A DNA stretch of 64,000 nt, taken from Halorubrum rubrum. GTDB lineage: Archaea; Halobacteriota; Halobacteria; Halobacteriales; Haloferacaceae. Numbering within the stretch: the stretch's first letter is position 1; every line of letters starts with the position of its first letter. The stretch covers positions 186,001 to 250,000 of the forward strand of contig NZ_JANHDM010000001.1 in the NCBI RefSeq assembly GCF_024494685.1. The letters run 5' to 3'. The notes below the pieces were generated by a model. That model ran no database searches and was not told the DNA's origin. It saw only the letters and a list, made by a program, of their open reading frames with translations. The position numbers were made by a program, and so were the translations under genes. Positions 1 to 9,258 of this stretch are shown here, one piece after another.

Positions 1-49
1 CGAGCAGGAGCGCGAGGACGGCGTCGTCCGCGGGAGACCGCCTCGTCAC
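1..49 (-). CDS. CitG-like triphosphoribosyl-dephospho-CoA synthase-like protein, N-terminal fragment
   Basis: Only the first 16 codons are inside the window. The GTG start overlaps the TGA of the dus-like gene as GTGA, the tight coupling expected inside an operon. The N-terminus reads [16 protein letters not shown], which fits the start of the haloarchaeal CitG-like family. In haloarchaea that family is often next to cofD and a DUS-like gene. The identification rests on this short peptide and on context, so it is tentative; the rest lies beyond base 1. Confidence 0.45.
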   Translation of the reverse strand, partial: MTRRSPADDAVLALLL

Positions 50-945
50 CGGGACACCTCTCTCCGCCCATCGGGACCATCGGTCAGGTCCCCGTCGCGC
101 CACGCGTCGACCGCGTCCGCGACTCGAGACAGGACCCGCGGGTCGTCGCTCGGCCGGCCGACGCTCACTGCGTCGGCCCCGTACGCCGCGTACTCGCGAA
201 CCGTCTCGCGATCCCTGACGCCGTTGTTGGCGACGATCGTCGGGGAGACGAGGGCGTCCGTTTCGGCGGACGCGGACGCGCCGGCGGCCGCCGAGCGCGC
301 CGCCGCCGTGACCTCGGCGACGACCGCCTCCGAGTCCATCGCGTCGACGTGGATCCACTCCGCGCCCGCCTCGACGACCGCGCGGGCGACCGCGGCGAGA
401 TCGACGCCTTCGACCTCCGTGCGGACCTTCACGCCCGTCGTCGCGCCCGTTTCGGCCGCGGCCGCGACGTAGTCGGCGAGACGCTCGCGGTTCGCGAGCA
501 GGGCTTCACCGCAGCCGACCGCGCGGAGTTCCGGCTGCCGACAGTGGGCGTTTATCTCACAGATCGCCCCGTGATCGGCACACACCGCGGCCGCGTCGCG
601 GACCGGCTCGACCGTCGCGCTCCGGACGTTGACCGCGGAACGGACCGGGGCGTCGGCGAGCGCTCGCAGCTGTCGGTCGATCCACGCGATCGGCTCCGCC
701 GGGAGGAACTCGGACCGGCCGCGGGCGACGAGGTCGCGGGCGGCCTCGCGGCTCGCCGGGTCGAGCGCGATCCCGCCCACCACCGCGCCGTCGACGTGGT
801 CGGCCGCCGCCCGCGCCCACGCCGCGTCCGACGCGCCGCTGAGGCTGGCGGCGACGAGGAACGGGCGGGCGCGGGAGGACGGGCCACCGGCGGTCTCGGA
901 GTCGGCGTCGGCCGGCGAGTTCGACGGGGAGGGCGGGAGCGTCAC
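46..945 (-). CDS. tRNA-dihydrouridine synthase-like FMN-binding TIM-barrel protein
   Basis: A 299-residue protein starting at a GTG that overlaps the cofD stop codon (GTGA). It has the signature of the DUS/dihydroorotate-dehydrogenase superfamily: [15 protein letters not shown] in the middle, a beta strand with KVRTE followed by [11 protein letters not shown], and a C-terminal phosphate-binding part with VANNGVRD and [11 protein letters not shown]. Family members use FMN to reduce uridines in tRNA. This haloarchaeal version is divergent and is encoded with cofD, so a different flavin reaction is possible. Open reading upstream of this GTG runs antiparallel through cofD and is not real coding. 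The first 20 or so residues are low-complexity and the true start could be slightly later. Confidence 0.75.
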   Translation of the reverse strand: MTLPPSPSNSPADADSETAGGPSSRARPFLVAASLSGASDAAWARAAADHVDGAVVGGIALDPASREAARDLVARGRSEFLPAEPIAWIDRQLRALADAPVRSAVNVRSATVEPVRDAAAVCADHGAICEINAHCRQPELRAVGCGEALLANRERLADYVAAAAETGATTGVKVRTEVEGVDLAAVARAVVEAGAEWIHVDAMDSEAVVAEVTAAARSAAAGASASAETDALVSPTIVANNGVRDRETVREYAAYGADAVSVGRPSDDPRVLSRVADAVDAWRDGDLTDGPDGRREVSR

Positions 946-1937
946 GACGCCGCCTCCAGCGCCCGGTCGCACGCGCGGGCGACGCGCTCGGCGTCGTCGG
1001 CGTCGTCGATCCGGGTGTCGGTTCGCTCGACGTGGCGGTCGGGATCGGTCGGGTCGTCGCGGTCGAGGACGAACGCGTCCGCGAACGGGTAGGCGTCGAC
1101 GACGCCCGCGGTCGAGGGGTCGAGCCCGACGCCCGCCATTAGCTCGGCGGCGGGGCCGGAGAACACCTCCTCGCCGACGAACGGCGAGACCGCGACGACG
1201 GACGTCGCCTCCAGGGCGGCCTCGATCCCCGGCACCGCGAGCATCGGTCCGATGCTCGTCACGGGGTTCGACGGCCCGATCACGACCGGCTCCGCGAGCG
1301 CCTCGCGGACCGCGTCGGTCGGCTCGGCCGCGTCCGCGCCGCGGAACTCCACGTCGACGACCGCCGGCTCGCCGCGCCGGGCGACCCAGTACTCCTGGAA
1401 GTGAAGGGTCTCGCCCTCGGCCGTGTGGACCAGCGTCGCGATCGGGTCGTCGGACATGGGGAGCAGGTCGACCGCGAGGCCGAAGGCGTCCGCGAGGATT
1501 CCGATGACCTCGGTGAGCGTGTGGCCCTCGTCGAGGAGGCCGGTCCGCGTGAGGTGGACCGCGCGGTCGCGGTCGCCGATCTCCATGAACTCCGCGACGC
1601 CGGAGAAGCGCCGCCAGCGGGCGAGCCGCCGACCCGCGACCTGGGCGTCGTCGTCGAGGTATCGCGGGCCGGAATCGAGTCCCGCCGCCTCGGCGAGCCG
1701 GACGAGTTCGTCGTGGGTCTCGGTGGTGTCGTCGGCGATCCCCCACCAGCGCTCGCGGTCGAGGACGTCGCCGCCCGCGAACAGCACGGTGTCGACGTCC
1801 GGACAGACGAGGTGGCCGCCGAGCTCGACGTCGTCGCCCGTGTTGGCGACGACCGTCACGTCGTCGAGGTCCCAGCGGACGCTCGCGCCCTCGAGCAGCT
1901 TCGGCGTTCCCGTGCCGCCCGCGAGGAACGTGACCAT
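942..1937 (-). CDS. cofD: 2-phospho-L-lactate transferase CofD (coenzyme F420 biosynthesis)
   Basis: A 331-residue protein that transfers the phospholactate (or phosphoenolpyruvate-derived) moiety onto the deazaflavin Fo, making the F420-0 precursor. It begins [18 protein letters not shown], the glycine-rich nucleotide-binding start typical of CofD. It also carries VVANTGDD near residue 30, [12 protein letters not shown] in the middle and [20 protein letters not shown], all family landmarks. Length agrees with haloarchaeal CofD. It is the first gene of a three-gene minus-strand operon, with 4-base overlaps to the dus-like and citG-like genes. Confidence 0.95.
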   Translation of the reverse strand: MVTFLAGGTGTPKLLEGASVRWDLDDVTVVANTGDDVELGGHLVCPDVDTVLFAGGDVLDRERWWGIADDTTETHDELVRLAEAAGLDSGPRYLDDDAQVAGRRLARWRRFSGVAEFMEIGDRDRAVHLTRTGLLDEGHTLTEVIGILADAFGLAVDLLPMSDDPIATLVHTAEGETLHFQEYWVARRGEPAVVDVEFRGADAAEPTDAVREALAEPVVIGPSNPVTSIGPMLAVPGIEAALEATSVVAVSPFVGEEVFSGPAAELMAGVGLDPSTAGVVDAYPFADAFVLDRDDPTDPDRHVERTDTRIDDADDAERVARACDRALEAAS

Positions 1938-2464
1938 ACGCCCGCAAGGCGGGGGGCGGATTTGTATCCTCGGCTCCGCGACGACGGCGATGGCGACGAC
2001 GCGATCGGCCGTCGGCGCGCGCCTCCGAGCGCCCCAACGGGGCGCGAGGAGTCCGCGCGAGGGAGGCGAGGCGACCCGCCGGCGGCTCCGGCGGGTCGCC
2101 GAGACCGAGGCTGGGGAGGCGCGAGGTGCGGGGCTGTGGCGGGGGCGGGACTCAAAGGGGCAGTCACGAGGGCGAAGCCTGACGACGCAAGGACCGCAGG
2201 AGCGAACGAAGTAAGCGACGAGGACCGCAGCGAGTCACGCGAGCCCTCGCGACTGGGGCTTTGGCGGTGTTCTCCGCCGGGAAATCGACTGCGTAGTACC
2301 GAGCGGCTGGGGCTTTGGCGGTGTTCTCCGCGCTAGCAACCGCGTATGGTCGAGCGACTGTGGATCTCGCGGTGGTCACTGCGTCAACAGCGTCGATCAC
2401 TCGCGCCGATTCCACGCTCGCTAGACCGGATCTCGATCGCCGATCGTAGTCAGGATCGAGCCGC
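1938..2464. other. 527-bp intergenic region holding a dispersed-repeat copy
   Basis: This is the space between the cofD start and the end of the asparaginase-like gene. Most of it is copy A of the dispersed repeat (about 2040-2330). The last 130 bases contain a second, shorter partial unit with ggggctttggcggtgttc at about 2310-2330, then sequence without a recognisable gene. I see no convincing coding ORF. Confidence 0.6.
2040..2330 (+). repeat. Dispersed intergenic repeat, copy A
   Basis: Contains the family landmarks in order: ggctggggaggcgcgagg, a short variable gctgtgg spacer, gggactcaaaggggca, a region rich in gagcgaacgaagtaagcga-type words, and the terminal ggggctttggcggtgttc, which occurs twice here. 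The same order recurs in copies B to F elsewhere in the window. It has no coding capacity that makes sense. Confidence 0.8.
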
Positions 2465-3424
2465 TCACTCGCTCGTGGCGACGCTCGTCTGCATCCCGGC
2501 GGAGTTGAACGCGCTGCCGACCTCCTCGTCGCCGAGGACGATGACCCCCGCCTCCGCCCCGGTTACGTCGTCGAACTCCGCGATGGCTCGCTCGGCCGCG
2601 GCCTCGGCACCGACGCCCTCCTCTAACAGGTCGACCGCCCGGCGCGTCAGGGTGACGCGCGTGATGTCCTCGCCGGCCCCCGTCGCGCTCGCGCCGCCAG
2701 CCTCCGTACAGAAGAAGCCCGACCCGACCTGGGGGACGTCGCCGACGCGGCCCGCGAGCGCGAACGAGCGCCCGCCCGTCGAGGTCGCCGCCGCGAACGT
2801 CTCGCCGTCGGACGCGACCGCGCCGACGGTGTCGTGGTCGGGCGCGCCGCGCTTCGACTTCCCGTCGCCGCCCACGTCCGTCTCCCCGCCGTCCGCCTCC
2901 GTACCCTCCTCTCCGTCCCCCACCCCGCCCACCTGGTCCGCGCCCGAGGCGAACCGGGTCTCCAGCCATTCGAGGTGCTCGCGCGGGGAGCCGTCGGGCG
3001 GGGACTCGGCCTCGTATCGCTCGCGCGTCTCGTCGGTGAGGAGGTCGACGCCGGTCTCGACGCCGAACGCCGCGGCGAGGTCGACCGCGTGGTCGCCCGA
3101 GACGAGGACGTGCGGGGTCTCCTCCATGACGACGCGGGCGGCCGAGACCGCGTGTTCGACCCCCGGCATCGAGCAGACCGCGCCGACGGCGCGCTCGCTC
3201 GTCATCACGCCCGCGTCCGTGCGGACGACGCCGTCGGACTGGACCGCGCCGCCGACGCCCGCGTTGAACCGGGGGCTCGACTCGAGGACCCGGACCCCCG
3301 CCTCGACCGCGTCGAGGGGGGTGGACGCGGCCGCGCCCGCCTCGGCCGCCTCGTCGAGGACCGACTGTCTTGGTTCCGGTTCGTCGGGAACGCCGCCCGC
3401 GCCGCCGTGAAGTATCACGCGCAT
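2465..3424 (-). CDS. Isoaspartyl peptidase/L-asparaginase (Ntn hydrolase family)
   Basis: A 319-residue precursor of the T2 family, which matures by self-cleavage before a threonine that then hydrolyses isoaspartyl peptides or asparagine. Seen here: N-terminal MRVILHGGAGG, SSPRFNAGVGGAVQSDG, and the cleavage/nucleophile site HDTVGAVASDG with Thr199. GRVGDVPQVGSGFF and GGASATGAGEDI follow, as expected for the beta chain. Residues 165-195, just before the cleavage site, are a Gly/Glu-rich linker. An ATG nine codons upstream is possible, but the MRV start fits the family better. It stands alone on the minus strand, divergent from icd. Confidence 0.9.
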   Translation of the reverse strand: MRVILHGGAGGVPDEPEPRQSVLDEAAEAGAAASTPLDAVEAGVRVLESSPRFNAGVGGAVQSDGVVRTDAGVMTSERAVGAVCSMPGVEHAVSAARVVMEETPHVLVSGDHAVDLAAAFGVETGVDLLTDETRERYEAESPPDGSPREHLEWLETRFASGADQVGGVGDGEEGTEADGGETDVGGDGKSKRGAPDHDTVGAVASDGETFAAATSTGGRSFALAGRVGDVPQVGSGFFCTEAGGASATGAGEDITRVTLTRRAVDLLEEGVGAEAAAERAIAEFDDVTGAEAGVIVLGDEEVGSAFNSAGMQTSVATSE

Positions 3425-3609
3425 GGTCGCCCCCTCCGCGGGCGAGCCCATAAGGCTCCGGAAAGCGGCGGGGTTGGTGGTCGCGCGCGGGACCGCTCGA
3501 ACGCCGGAAACCGGGATACGCGGCCGGGCGCTCGCGGCCCCGTTCCGGGCTCACACTACTGGCCGAAAGCGGCAGGCACTTTACCGGGGTGTGAGAACCT
3601 CCGACCGTT

Positions 3610-4872
3610 ATGAGCTACGACAAGGTCGACGTACCCGAAGACGGCGAGCGGATCACCCTCGCCGACGAGGAGACCGGCGAGCTGGACGTTCCCGAGAACC
3701 CGATCATTCCGATCCTCCACGGGGACGGCATCGGGACCGACGTCGGTCCGGCCGCCCAGCAGGTGCTCGACGCCGCCGCCGAGGCGACCGGCCGCTCCAT
3801 CGCGTGGATGCGCGTGTACGGCGGCGAGAGCGCCCGCGAGAAGTACGACGAGAACCTCCCCGAGGACACCGTGAACGCGATCCGCGAGTTCCGCGTCGCG
3901 ATCAAGGGCCCGATGACGACGCCGGTCGGCTCCGGCTTCCGCTCTTTGAACGTCGCGCTTCGGCAGACGCTCGACCTGTACGCGAACGTCCGCCCCACCT
4001 ACCACCTCGAGGGCGTCCCGTCGCCCGTGAAGAACCCCGAGGCGATGGACATGATCACCTTCCGGGAGAACACCGAGGACGTCTACGCCGGCATTGAGTG
4101 GGAGGCCGGCACCGACGAGGTCGAGCAGGTCCGCGACTTCCTCGAGGAGGACATGGGCGTCGAGGACGTGCTCCACGACGGCCCCATCGGGATCGGCGTC
4201 AAGCCCATCTCCGAGTTCGCCTCCAAGCGGCTCATCCGCGAGGCGCTCGACTACGCGCTCGCGAACGACCGCGACTCCGTCACGCTCGTCCACAAGGGGA
4301 ACATCATGAAGTTCACCGAGGCGCAGTTCCGCGACTGGGGCTACGAGCTCGTCGAGGAGGAGTACGGCGACGAGTTCATCACGGAGGACGAGCTCTGGGA
4401 GGAGTACGACGGCGAACAGCCCGAGGACGCGATCGTCGTGAAGGACCGCATCGCCGACAACATGCTCCAGCAGCTTCTCACCCGGACGGACGACTACTCC
4501 GTCATCGCGACGATGAACCTCAACGGCGACTACATGTCCGACGCCGCCGGCGCGCAGATCGGCGGCCTGGGGATCGCGCCCGGCGTCAACTACGGCCACG
4601 GCCGCGCGCTCGCCGAGCCCGTCCACGGCTCCGCGCCCAAGTACGCCGGCGAGGACAAGGTGAACCCCACCGCGATGATCCTCTCCGGTCGCGAGATGCT
4701 CGAGTACCTCGGCTGGTCGGAGGCCGCCGACCTCGTGCGCGACGCCGTCGAGGAGACCATCTCCTCCGGGAAGGTCACCTACGACCTCCACCGGCAGATC
4801 GAGGGCGGCGAGAAGCTCGCGACGAGCGAGTTCGCCGACGCCGTCGTCGAGAACATCGAGAAGCTCGCGTAA
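3610..4872 (+). CDS. icd: NADP-dependent isocitrate dehydrogenase
   Basis: A 420-residue TCA-cycle enzyme that oxidatively decarboxylates isocitrate to 2-oxoglutarate. Landmarks: ILHGDGIGTDVGPAA near residue 40, the substrate loop SLNVALRQTLDLYANVRP around residue 115, and ITFRENTEDVYAGIEWE. The C-terminal half carries MNLNGDYMSDAAGAQIGG and PVHGSAPKYAGEDKVNP, the metal/cofactor part. Length and motifs match the prokaryotic homodimeric NADP enzyme. It is monocistronic, and upstream of the ATG lies a short intergenic stretch shared with the divergent asparaginase gene. Confidence 0.97.
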   Translation: MSYDKVDVPEDGERITLADEETGELDVPENPIIPILHGDGIGTDVGPAAQQVLDAAAEATGRSIAWMRVYGGESAREKYDENLPEDTVNAIREFRVAIKGPMTTPVGSGFRSLNVALRQTLDLYANVRPTYHLEGVPSPVKNPEAMDMITFRENTEDVYAGIEWEAGTDEVEQVRDFLEEDMGVEDVLHDGPIGIGVKPISEFASKRLIREALDYALANDRDSVTLVHKGNIMKFTEAQFRDWGYELVEEEYGDEFITEDELWEEYDGEQPEDAIVVKDRIADNMLQQLLTRTDDYSVIATMNLNGDYMSDAAGAQIGGLGIAPGVNYGHGRALAEPVHGSAPKYAGEDKVNPTAMILSGREMLEYLGWSEAADLVRDAVEETISSGKVTYDLHRQIEGGEKLATSEFADAVVENIEKLA

Positions 4873-4998
4873 CGCGAGCCACCCCGTCCGTCGGCTGACG
4901 ACGGCGACACCGAAAACCCCGCGCAGGCGACTCGCCGCGTGCCCGGAACTTCCCGATCGTCCGGATTCGAGTATCATCGCGGAGAATCGATCACCGTG

Positions 4999-5007
4999 TT
5001 TTAAATA
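4999..5007 (+). promoter_or_regulatory. TATA box of the 44-residue zinc protein gene
   Basis: The sequence ttttaaata ends 22 bases before the ATG at 5030, with its centre about 27 bases upstream. That is the usual archaeal TATA spacing for a leaderless transcript in haloarchaea. Confidence 0.6.
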
Positions 5008-5029
5008 CGGATAGCGCCTAGTTGGAGTA

Positions 5030-5164
5030 ATGAAAGTCCAGTTCGAGTGCTCGTGTTCCGAGGAGATCTCGGAGTTCACTCGGGGACAGACGAGCCGGGG
5101 GGTTCACGTCGAGTGCGGCAACTGCGGAGCGGTGTACGCGGTCACGATCACCGAACTCGAGTGA
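5030..5164 (+). CDS. Small zinc-finger protein (44 residues)
   Basis: A short ORF preceded by a good TATA box. The protein starts MKVQFECSCSEEISEF and ends HVECGNCGAVYAVTITELE. The Cys pairs (CSC near residue 7 and CGNC near residue 29) are a plausible zinc site, like the haloarchaeal small zinc-finger proteins. It lies between icd and a convergent sensor kinase. Function is unknown; nucleic-acid or protein binding is a guess from the fold type. Confidence 0.8.
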   Translation: MKVQFECSCSEEISEFTRGQTSRGVHVECGNCGAVYAVTITELE

Positions 5165-5181
5165 CGGGACGGCCTCGGAGC

Positions 5182-6093
5182 TTACCCGTCCGGCGGGCTC
5201 TCCGCCGATCGAAACCGGAGCAGGACGGTGGTGCCGTCGTCGGTGGCGTCGAACCGTACCGTACCGCCCTGAAGCTCGCACATCCACTTGACGAGCCACA
5301 GCCCGATGCTGCTGGCGTGTGAAAGCGGGGTCTCCTCTTCCGCCCGCAACACCGCCCGCTCGTCCTCGGGTATCCCCGGCCCGTTGTCGTGGATCTCCAG
5401 GCGGGTCGTCGTCCCGTTCGTCTCGACCCGTGCGCGGACTCGTCGACCGGGGTCGTCGTTGTGGGCGACCGCGTTCTCGAACACCTCACGGACCGGATAG
5501 CTCACCGACTCGTCCGCACGTATCCACGCGCGCTCGGGGAGGTCGAGCGAGACCTCCGCGTCCGTCCGTTCGTCGTGTAGCTCCTCGACCGCCTCGTGGA
5601 CGACCGTCGTGAGATCGACGCGGTCCTCGACGGGGCCGGTCGAGGCGTCCTCGATGACCCGGAGCTTCTCGCTTATCTCGACCATGTCCTCCGTGGTCTC
5701 GCGGATCGTCGCCAGACACTCGCGGCTGCGCTCGTCGTCCAGCCGACGCTCGAGCAGGTCTGCGTACCCCTGGACGACGTTGAGGTCGTTCCGGACGTTG
5801 TGTCTGAACACCCGGCTCAACACCTGGAGCTGCTGGTTCGAGGTCTCCAGCTCCTCGCGAGCGGTGACGGCCCGACGGGAGTGGTGACGCACCGCGCCGT
5901 AGACGAAAAGCGAGGAGGCCCCGACGAGCGCCAGACCGCCCGCGAGCCGGGCGGCCGAGAACGGAACGGCGGAGTCCGAGAGGGTCCCGACCGCGACGTC
6001 GACCGCGACCACGCACGCCGCGCCGAAGAGGAGGTACAGGCCGGCGACGGCGCGGGGTGACCGATCGAAGAGCCGGTCCGGGTCTGACTTCAT
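5182..6093 (-). CDS. Membrane sensor histidine kinase
   Basis: A 303-residue kinase with two membrane helices (about residues 17-36 and 48-68), a short coiled-coil linker, and a HisKA-type dimerisation helix with VFRHNVRNDLNVVQGY (phospho-acceptor His98). The ATP-binding domain has the N box REVFENAVAHND, the G1 box IHDNGPGIPED and the G2 region SIGLWLVKWM. There is no PAS or GAF sensor domain, so sensing is probably through the membrane segment or a partner. No response regulator is adjacent, which is common for haloarchaeal orphan kinases. The downstream end faces the small zinc protein gene. Confidence 0.9.
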   Translation of the reverse strand: MKSDPDRLFDRSPRAVAGLYLLFGAACVVAVDVAVGTLSDSAVPFSAARLAGGLALVGASSLFVYGAVRHHSRRAVTAREELETSNQQLQVLSRVFRHNVRNDLNVVQGYADLLERRLDDERSRECLATIRETTEDMVEISEKLRVIEDASTGPVEDRVDLTTVVHEAVEELHDERTDAEVSLDLPERAWIRADESVSYPVREVFENAVAHNDDPGRRVRARVETNGTTTRLEIHDNGPGIPEDERAVLRAEEETPLSHASSIGLWLVKWMCELQGGTVRFDATDDGTTVLLRFRSAESPPDG

Positions 6094-6243
6094 ATATCAC
6101 TTAACCCCAGCGGATATCGTCCGTAACTAACGGGTCGATCCGACGTGTATTAAGTGTTCACCGTAGCGGAACGAGGCGGTAAATCGGGGGACAGAGCGCC
6201 CGTTCTCCGGGTGGCGGGTTCCGTAAGTCGGTACCGGAACCGG

Positions 6244-6645
6244 TTACCACTCCGTACAGTCGGCACAGACGAGATCGTCGCCGTCGCGCCAGCGCCGCTC
6301 GACCGTCGCGCCGCATCGGTCGCAGTCGGCCCCGTCCGCCGACCACGTCGACGTCGACTCGGCGGGCTCGACGTCGGCGGGAGCGTGTCCCTCCGAGTCG
6401 TCCCCGCCGGAGCCGTCCTCGCCGGAACCGTCCTCGTCGGCCGGATCGTCCTCGACCCTCGAACCGTCCTCGACTGCCGGGTCGTCCTCGACCCTCGAAC
6501 CGTCCTCGACTGCCGGGTCGTCCTCGACCCTCGAACCGTCCTCGACTGCCGGGTCGTCCTCGACCCTCGAACCGTCCTCGTCGGCCGGATCGTCCTCGTC
6601 GGTCCCGGCGGATGCGAAGTCGTCGAGCGAGCGGTCCTCGGGCAT
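6244..6645 (-). CDS. Acidic zinc-ribbon protein with 12-residue tandem repeats (DUF7573-like)
   Basis: A 133-residue protein: N-terminal MPEDRSLDDFAS, a very acidic repetitive middle, a linker with DVEPAESTSTW, and a C-terminal zinc ribbon with CDRCG and CADC. The beginning and end match, from memory, a haloarchaeal family catalogued as DUF7573. The middle holds about four consecutive copies of the 12-residue unit EDGSRVEDDPAV, encoded by near-perfect 36-bp DNA repeats. Its stop is followed by a non-coding gap and its start abuts the end of lysS by one base, so it may be the last gene of the pyrH-lysS transcript. Function unknown. Confidence 0.75.
   Translation of the reverse strand: MPEDRSLDDFASAGTDEDDPADEDGSRVEDDPAVEDGSRVEDDPAVEDGSRVEDDPAVEDGSRVEDDPADEDGSGEDGSGGDDSEGHAPADVEPAESTSTWSADGADCDRCGATVERRWRDGDDLVCADCTEW
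6420..6590 (-). repeat. In-frame 36-bp tandem repeats inside the zinc-ribbon gene
   Basis: The plus strand shows repeated blocks containing ctcgaaccgtcctcgactgc and gggtcgtcctcgaccct every 36 bases. The unit is a multiple of three, so copy-number change keeps the frame and alters only the length of the acidic linker. Confidence 0.85.
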
Positions 6646-8424
6646 TCACGCCTCCCGCCGGAGCCTGGCGACGACGAACTCGCGTTCCAGCTCGCCAAGG
6701 AACTCGCCGAGCCGGGGGCCCTGCGGCTGGTCGAAGAAGAGGCGGTAGCCCGCCTCGAAGAAGTCGGCGACCTCGACCCCGTGGTCGCGGGCGGTCTCGT
6801 ACATCGCCGCCTGGATCGCCTCGCCGTCGTGGCCCGCGGCGACGAAGTCGGCGAGGTCGTCGAGCGCGGCGGCCACGTCGTCGTCGAGGTCGACGGCCGG
6901 GAGATCGGTCTGGAGCCGGTAGTTGTACTCGTTGTCGGTGCGCTCGGCCCACGTCCTCGCGCGCTCGACGCGGGCGAGCGCCTCCCGGACCGCCCACTGC
7001 GGGGTGTCGTCGTCGACGTGCCCCTCGTCGCGGGCGAGCTGCTCGCGCAACTCGTCGTCCTCGACCATGCCGAGGACCGCGGCGAAGGTGTACGGGAACC
7101 GGACCCGGTCCGCCGGATCCGCGTCGTCCGGGCGGTCGGCGTCGGTGGCCGGATGGCCGGACCCCCACCCCATCACGAACGGATACGCGCGCTCGGCGAA
7201 CCGGGTCAGCTCCTCGTCGTCGACCTCGCCGAAGTACGCCCGCTCGAAGCGGTCGAAGCGGTCGACGAGCAGGTCGATCCGCTCGAGGTCGAGGTCGCGC
7301 GCCTTCTTCGGGTGGAGCGCGAAGAAGTACCGGATCACCTCCGGCTCGAGGACCTCGAGGAGTTCCGGCACCGTGACGACGTTGCCAGCCGACGAGGAGA
7401 GCGCCTCCCCGCCGAGCGTGAACCACTCGTACACCATCGGCACCGGGGGCTCGATGCCGAAGACGGTCCGCGCGAGGGCGACGCCGGAGGGCCACGACCC
7501 CTCGGCGTGGTCCTTGCCGAACGGCTCGAAGTCGACGTCGAGGACGTCCCACTGGGCGGGCCACTCGAGACGCCACGGGAGCTTCCCCTCCCGGAACGTG
7601 GCGGTTCCCTCGTGGCCGCAGCCCTCGATGACGTCGTCGCCGACCTCGAGGTCGGTACACGCGTACTCGACGGTTCCCGCCTCGAGGTCGACCGCGGTCA
7701 CCGTCTCCGTGACCTTCCCGCACGCCGCACAGACCGGGTTGAAGGGGACGTACTCGTCGTCGACCTTGTCCTGGTAGCTCCCGAGCGTCTCGCGGACCGC
7801 CTCCAGGTCGGCGAGGACGGTCCGGACCGCGTCGTCGAAGCTCCCGTCGGCGTACAGATCCGTGTTCGAGACCATCTCGACGGGGACGCCGAGCCGCTCG
7901 GCGTCGGCGGAGAGCAGCGCCGCGAAGTGCGCCGCGTACGACTCGCGCTCGCCGAACGGGTCCGGGATGGACGTGTACGGCTTCCCGAGATTGCGGCCGA
8001 GCGCGCCCGCGTCCACGTCGCCGAGGCCGACGATCTCGCCGTCGGCGTTCGCCAGCTTCCGCGGGAGCTTCCGGAGCGGGTCCTTGTCGTCGGAGGTGAA
8101 CAGCTGTCTGACCTCGTGGCCGCGGTCGCGGAGCACCTCGGCGACGAAGTAGCCGCGCATGACCTCGTTGACGTTGCCGACGTGCGCGACGCCAGAGGGG
8201 GAGACGCCCCCCTTGATCACGATCGGGTCGTCGGGGTCGCGCGCCTCGATCTCGTCGGCGACGACGTCCGCCCAGAAGGCGTGGAACTCGTCGTCGCTAC
8301 CCGAGACCGCACTCTCGGAGTCCGTCTGCTCGGAGAGGATGTGGGGGGAGTCGGCGTTCGTCGGGTCGTCGCCCGCCGGGCCGTCGCTCGCCGGGTCGGC
8401 GTCCGCCGGGTCGTCGCCGGTCAT
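6646..8424 (-). CDS. lysS: Lysyl-tRNA synthetase, class I
   Basis: A 592-residue class I LysRS, the archaeal type that charges tRNA-Lys. The HIGH-like signature is in SPSGVAHVGNVNEVMRG (about residues 75-91). The KMSKS-equivalent loop appears as LSSSAGNVV. A zinc-type cysteine cluster has CAACGK followed by further Cys before GCGHEG. The anticodon-binding helical part is C-terminal. The start ATG overlaps the pyrH stop (ATGA), which decides this start. The first 45 residues are an acidic Asp/Pro-rich extension that looks dispensable. Open reading continuing further upstream is an artefact over pyrH. Confidence 0.95.
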   Translation of the reverse strand: MTGDDPADADPASDGPAGDDPTNADSPHILSEQTDSESAVSGSDDEFHAFWADVVADEIEARDPDDPIVIKGGVSPSGVAHVGNVNEVMRGYFVAEVLRDRGHEVRQLFTSDDKDPLRKLPRKLANADGEIVGLGDVDAGALGRNLGKPYTSIPDPFGERESYAAHFAALLSADAERLGVPVEMVSNTDLYADGSFDDAVRTVLADLEAVRETLGSYQDKVDDEYVPFNPVCAACGKVTETVTAVDLEAGTVEYACTDLEVGDDVIEGCGHEGTATFREGKLPWRLEWPAQWDVLDVDFEPFGKDHAEGSWPSGVALARTVFGIEPPVPMVYEWFTLGGEALSSSAGNVVTVPELLEVLEPEVIRYFFALHPKKARDLDLERIDLLVDRFDRFERAYFGEVDDEELTRFAERAYPFVMGWGSGHPATDADRPDDADPADRVRFPYTFAAVLGMVEDDELREQLARDEGHVDDDTPQWAVREALARVERARTWAERTDNEYNYRLQTDLPAVDLDDDVAAALDDLADFVAAGHDGEAIQAAMYETARDHGVEVADFFEAGYRLFFDQPQGPRLGEFLGELEREFVVARLRREA

Positions 8425-9140
8425 CGCTCCCTCGCCCACGCCGCCGGCTCGGTGCTCCCCTCGGGGATCACGTTCGTTCCCGTGTGCTCGCCGCGGAGGA
8501 CCGCGTCGACGACGGCATCGGGATCGGTGCCGTCGAGGACGACGGAGCGGACTCCGGCGCGGTCGATCAGCTTCGCCGCGAGCAGGTCGACGGGCGCGGA
8601 GGAGCCGGCGTCCCGGCTCATCGGGAGCACCACGTCGACGAGTTCGGCGGGCGACAGCGACTCGAACCGGGTCGCGTCGTCGTGGCGGTTCGGGTCGACG
8701 TCGTAGACGCCGTCGGCGCTCGTCGCGAACACGAGCAGGTCGGCGTCGACGGACTCCGCGAGCGCGACCGCGACCGCGTCGGTCGTCTGTCCGGGCGTGA
8801 TCCCGCCCATCACGGGGACCTCGCCCCGGCGGAACGCGGCGGCGGCCTCGTCGTACCCCGTCGCCGGCGCGGGCGCGGCCGCGTCGTCGAGCGCGGCGAT
8901 CAGCAGGCGGGCGTTGAGCCGCGTGGTGCCGATGCCGAGCTCGTCGAGTTCGACCTCGTTGCCGCCGAGCTCGCGGGCGGTCGTGATGTACTCGCGGGCG
9001 ACGCCGCCGCCGCCGACGACCGCGGCGACCGAACACTCCTCCGTCGTCAGCCGCCTGACCGCGTCGGCGTAGGCGGCGACACGTTCGGGATCGAGCTCCG
9101 GCGCGAGCACGCTCCCGCCGATGGAAACGACGACTCTCAT
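8421..9140 (-). CDS. pyrH: UMP kinase (archaeal type)
   Basis: A 239-residue amino-acid-kinase-fold enzyme that converts UMP to UDP in pyrimidine biosynthesis. Seen: N-terminal MRVVVSIGGSVLAPE, the glycine-rich AAVVGGGGVAREYI, GGITPGQTTDAVAVALAE, and the ATP-site segment FATSADGVYDVDPNRH. Length is typical of archaeal PyrH. It is the first gene of the pyrH-lysS pair, linked by a 4-base overlap. A TATA-like ccttaag lies about 28 bases before the ATG. Confidence 0.95.
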   Translation of the reverse strand: MRVVVSIGGSVLAPELDPERVAAYADAVRRLTTEECSVAAVVGGGGVAREYITTARELGGNEVELDELGIGTTRLNARLLIAALDDAAAPAPATGYDEAAAAFRRGEVPVMGGITPGQTTDAVAVALAESVDADLLVFATSADGVYDVDPNRHDDATRFESLSPAELVDVVLPMSRDAGSSAPVDLLAAKLIDRAGVRSVVLDGTDPDAVVDAVLRGEHTGTNVIPEGSTEPAAWARER

Positions 9141-9258
9141 TGCGGCGAGGTAGCCGTGTCGCCGGCTTAAGGATTGTCAAGCGGGGACGGCGAGGGCGGA
9201 GATATCCGGAGGTTCCCCCATGGAAAACAGTTTAGGACCGTCCGAGAGTCCACCCGCC

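Noticed and set aside
46-2037. 663-codon frame covering both cofD and the DUS-like gene on the minus strand
   Set aside because: Its first half is out of frame with cofD and highly Arg-rich; the real DUS-like protein starts at the GTG overlapping the cofD stop.
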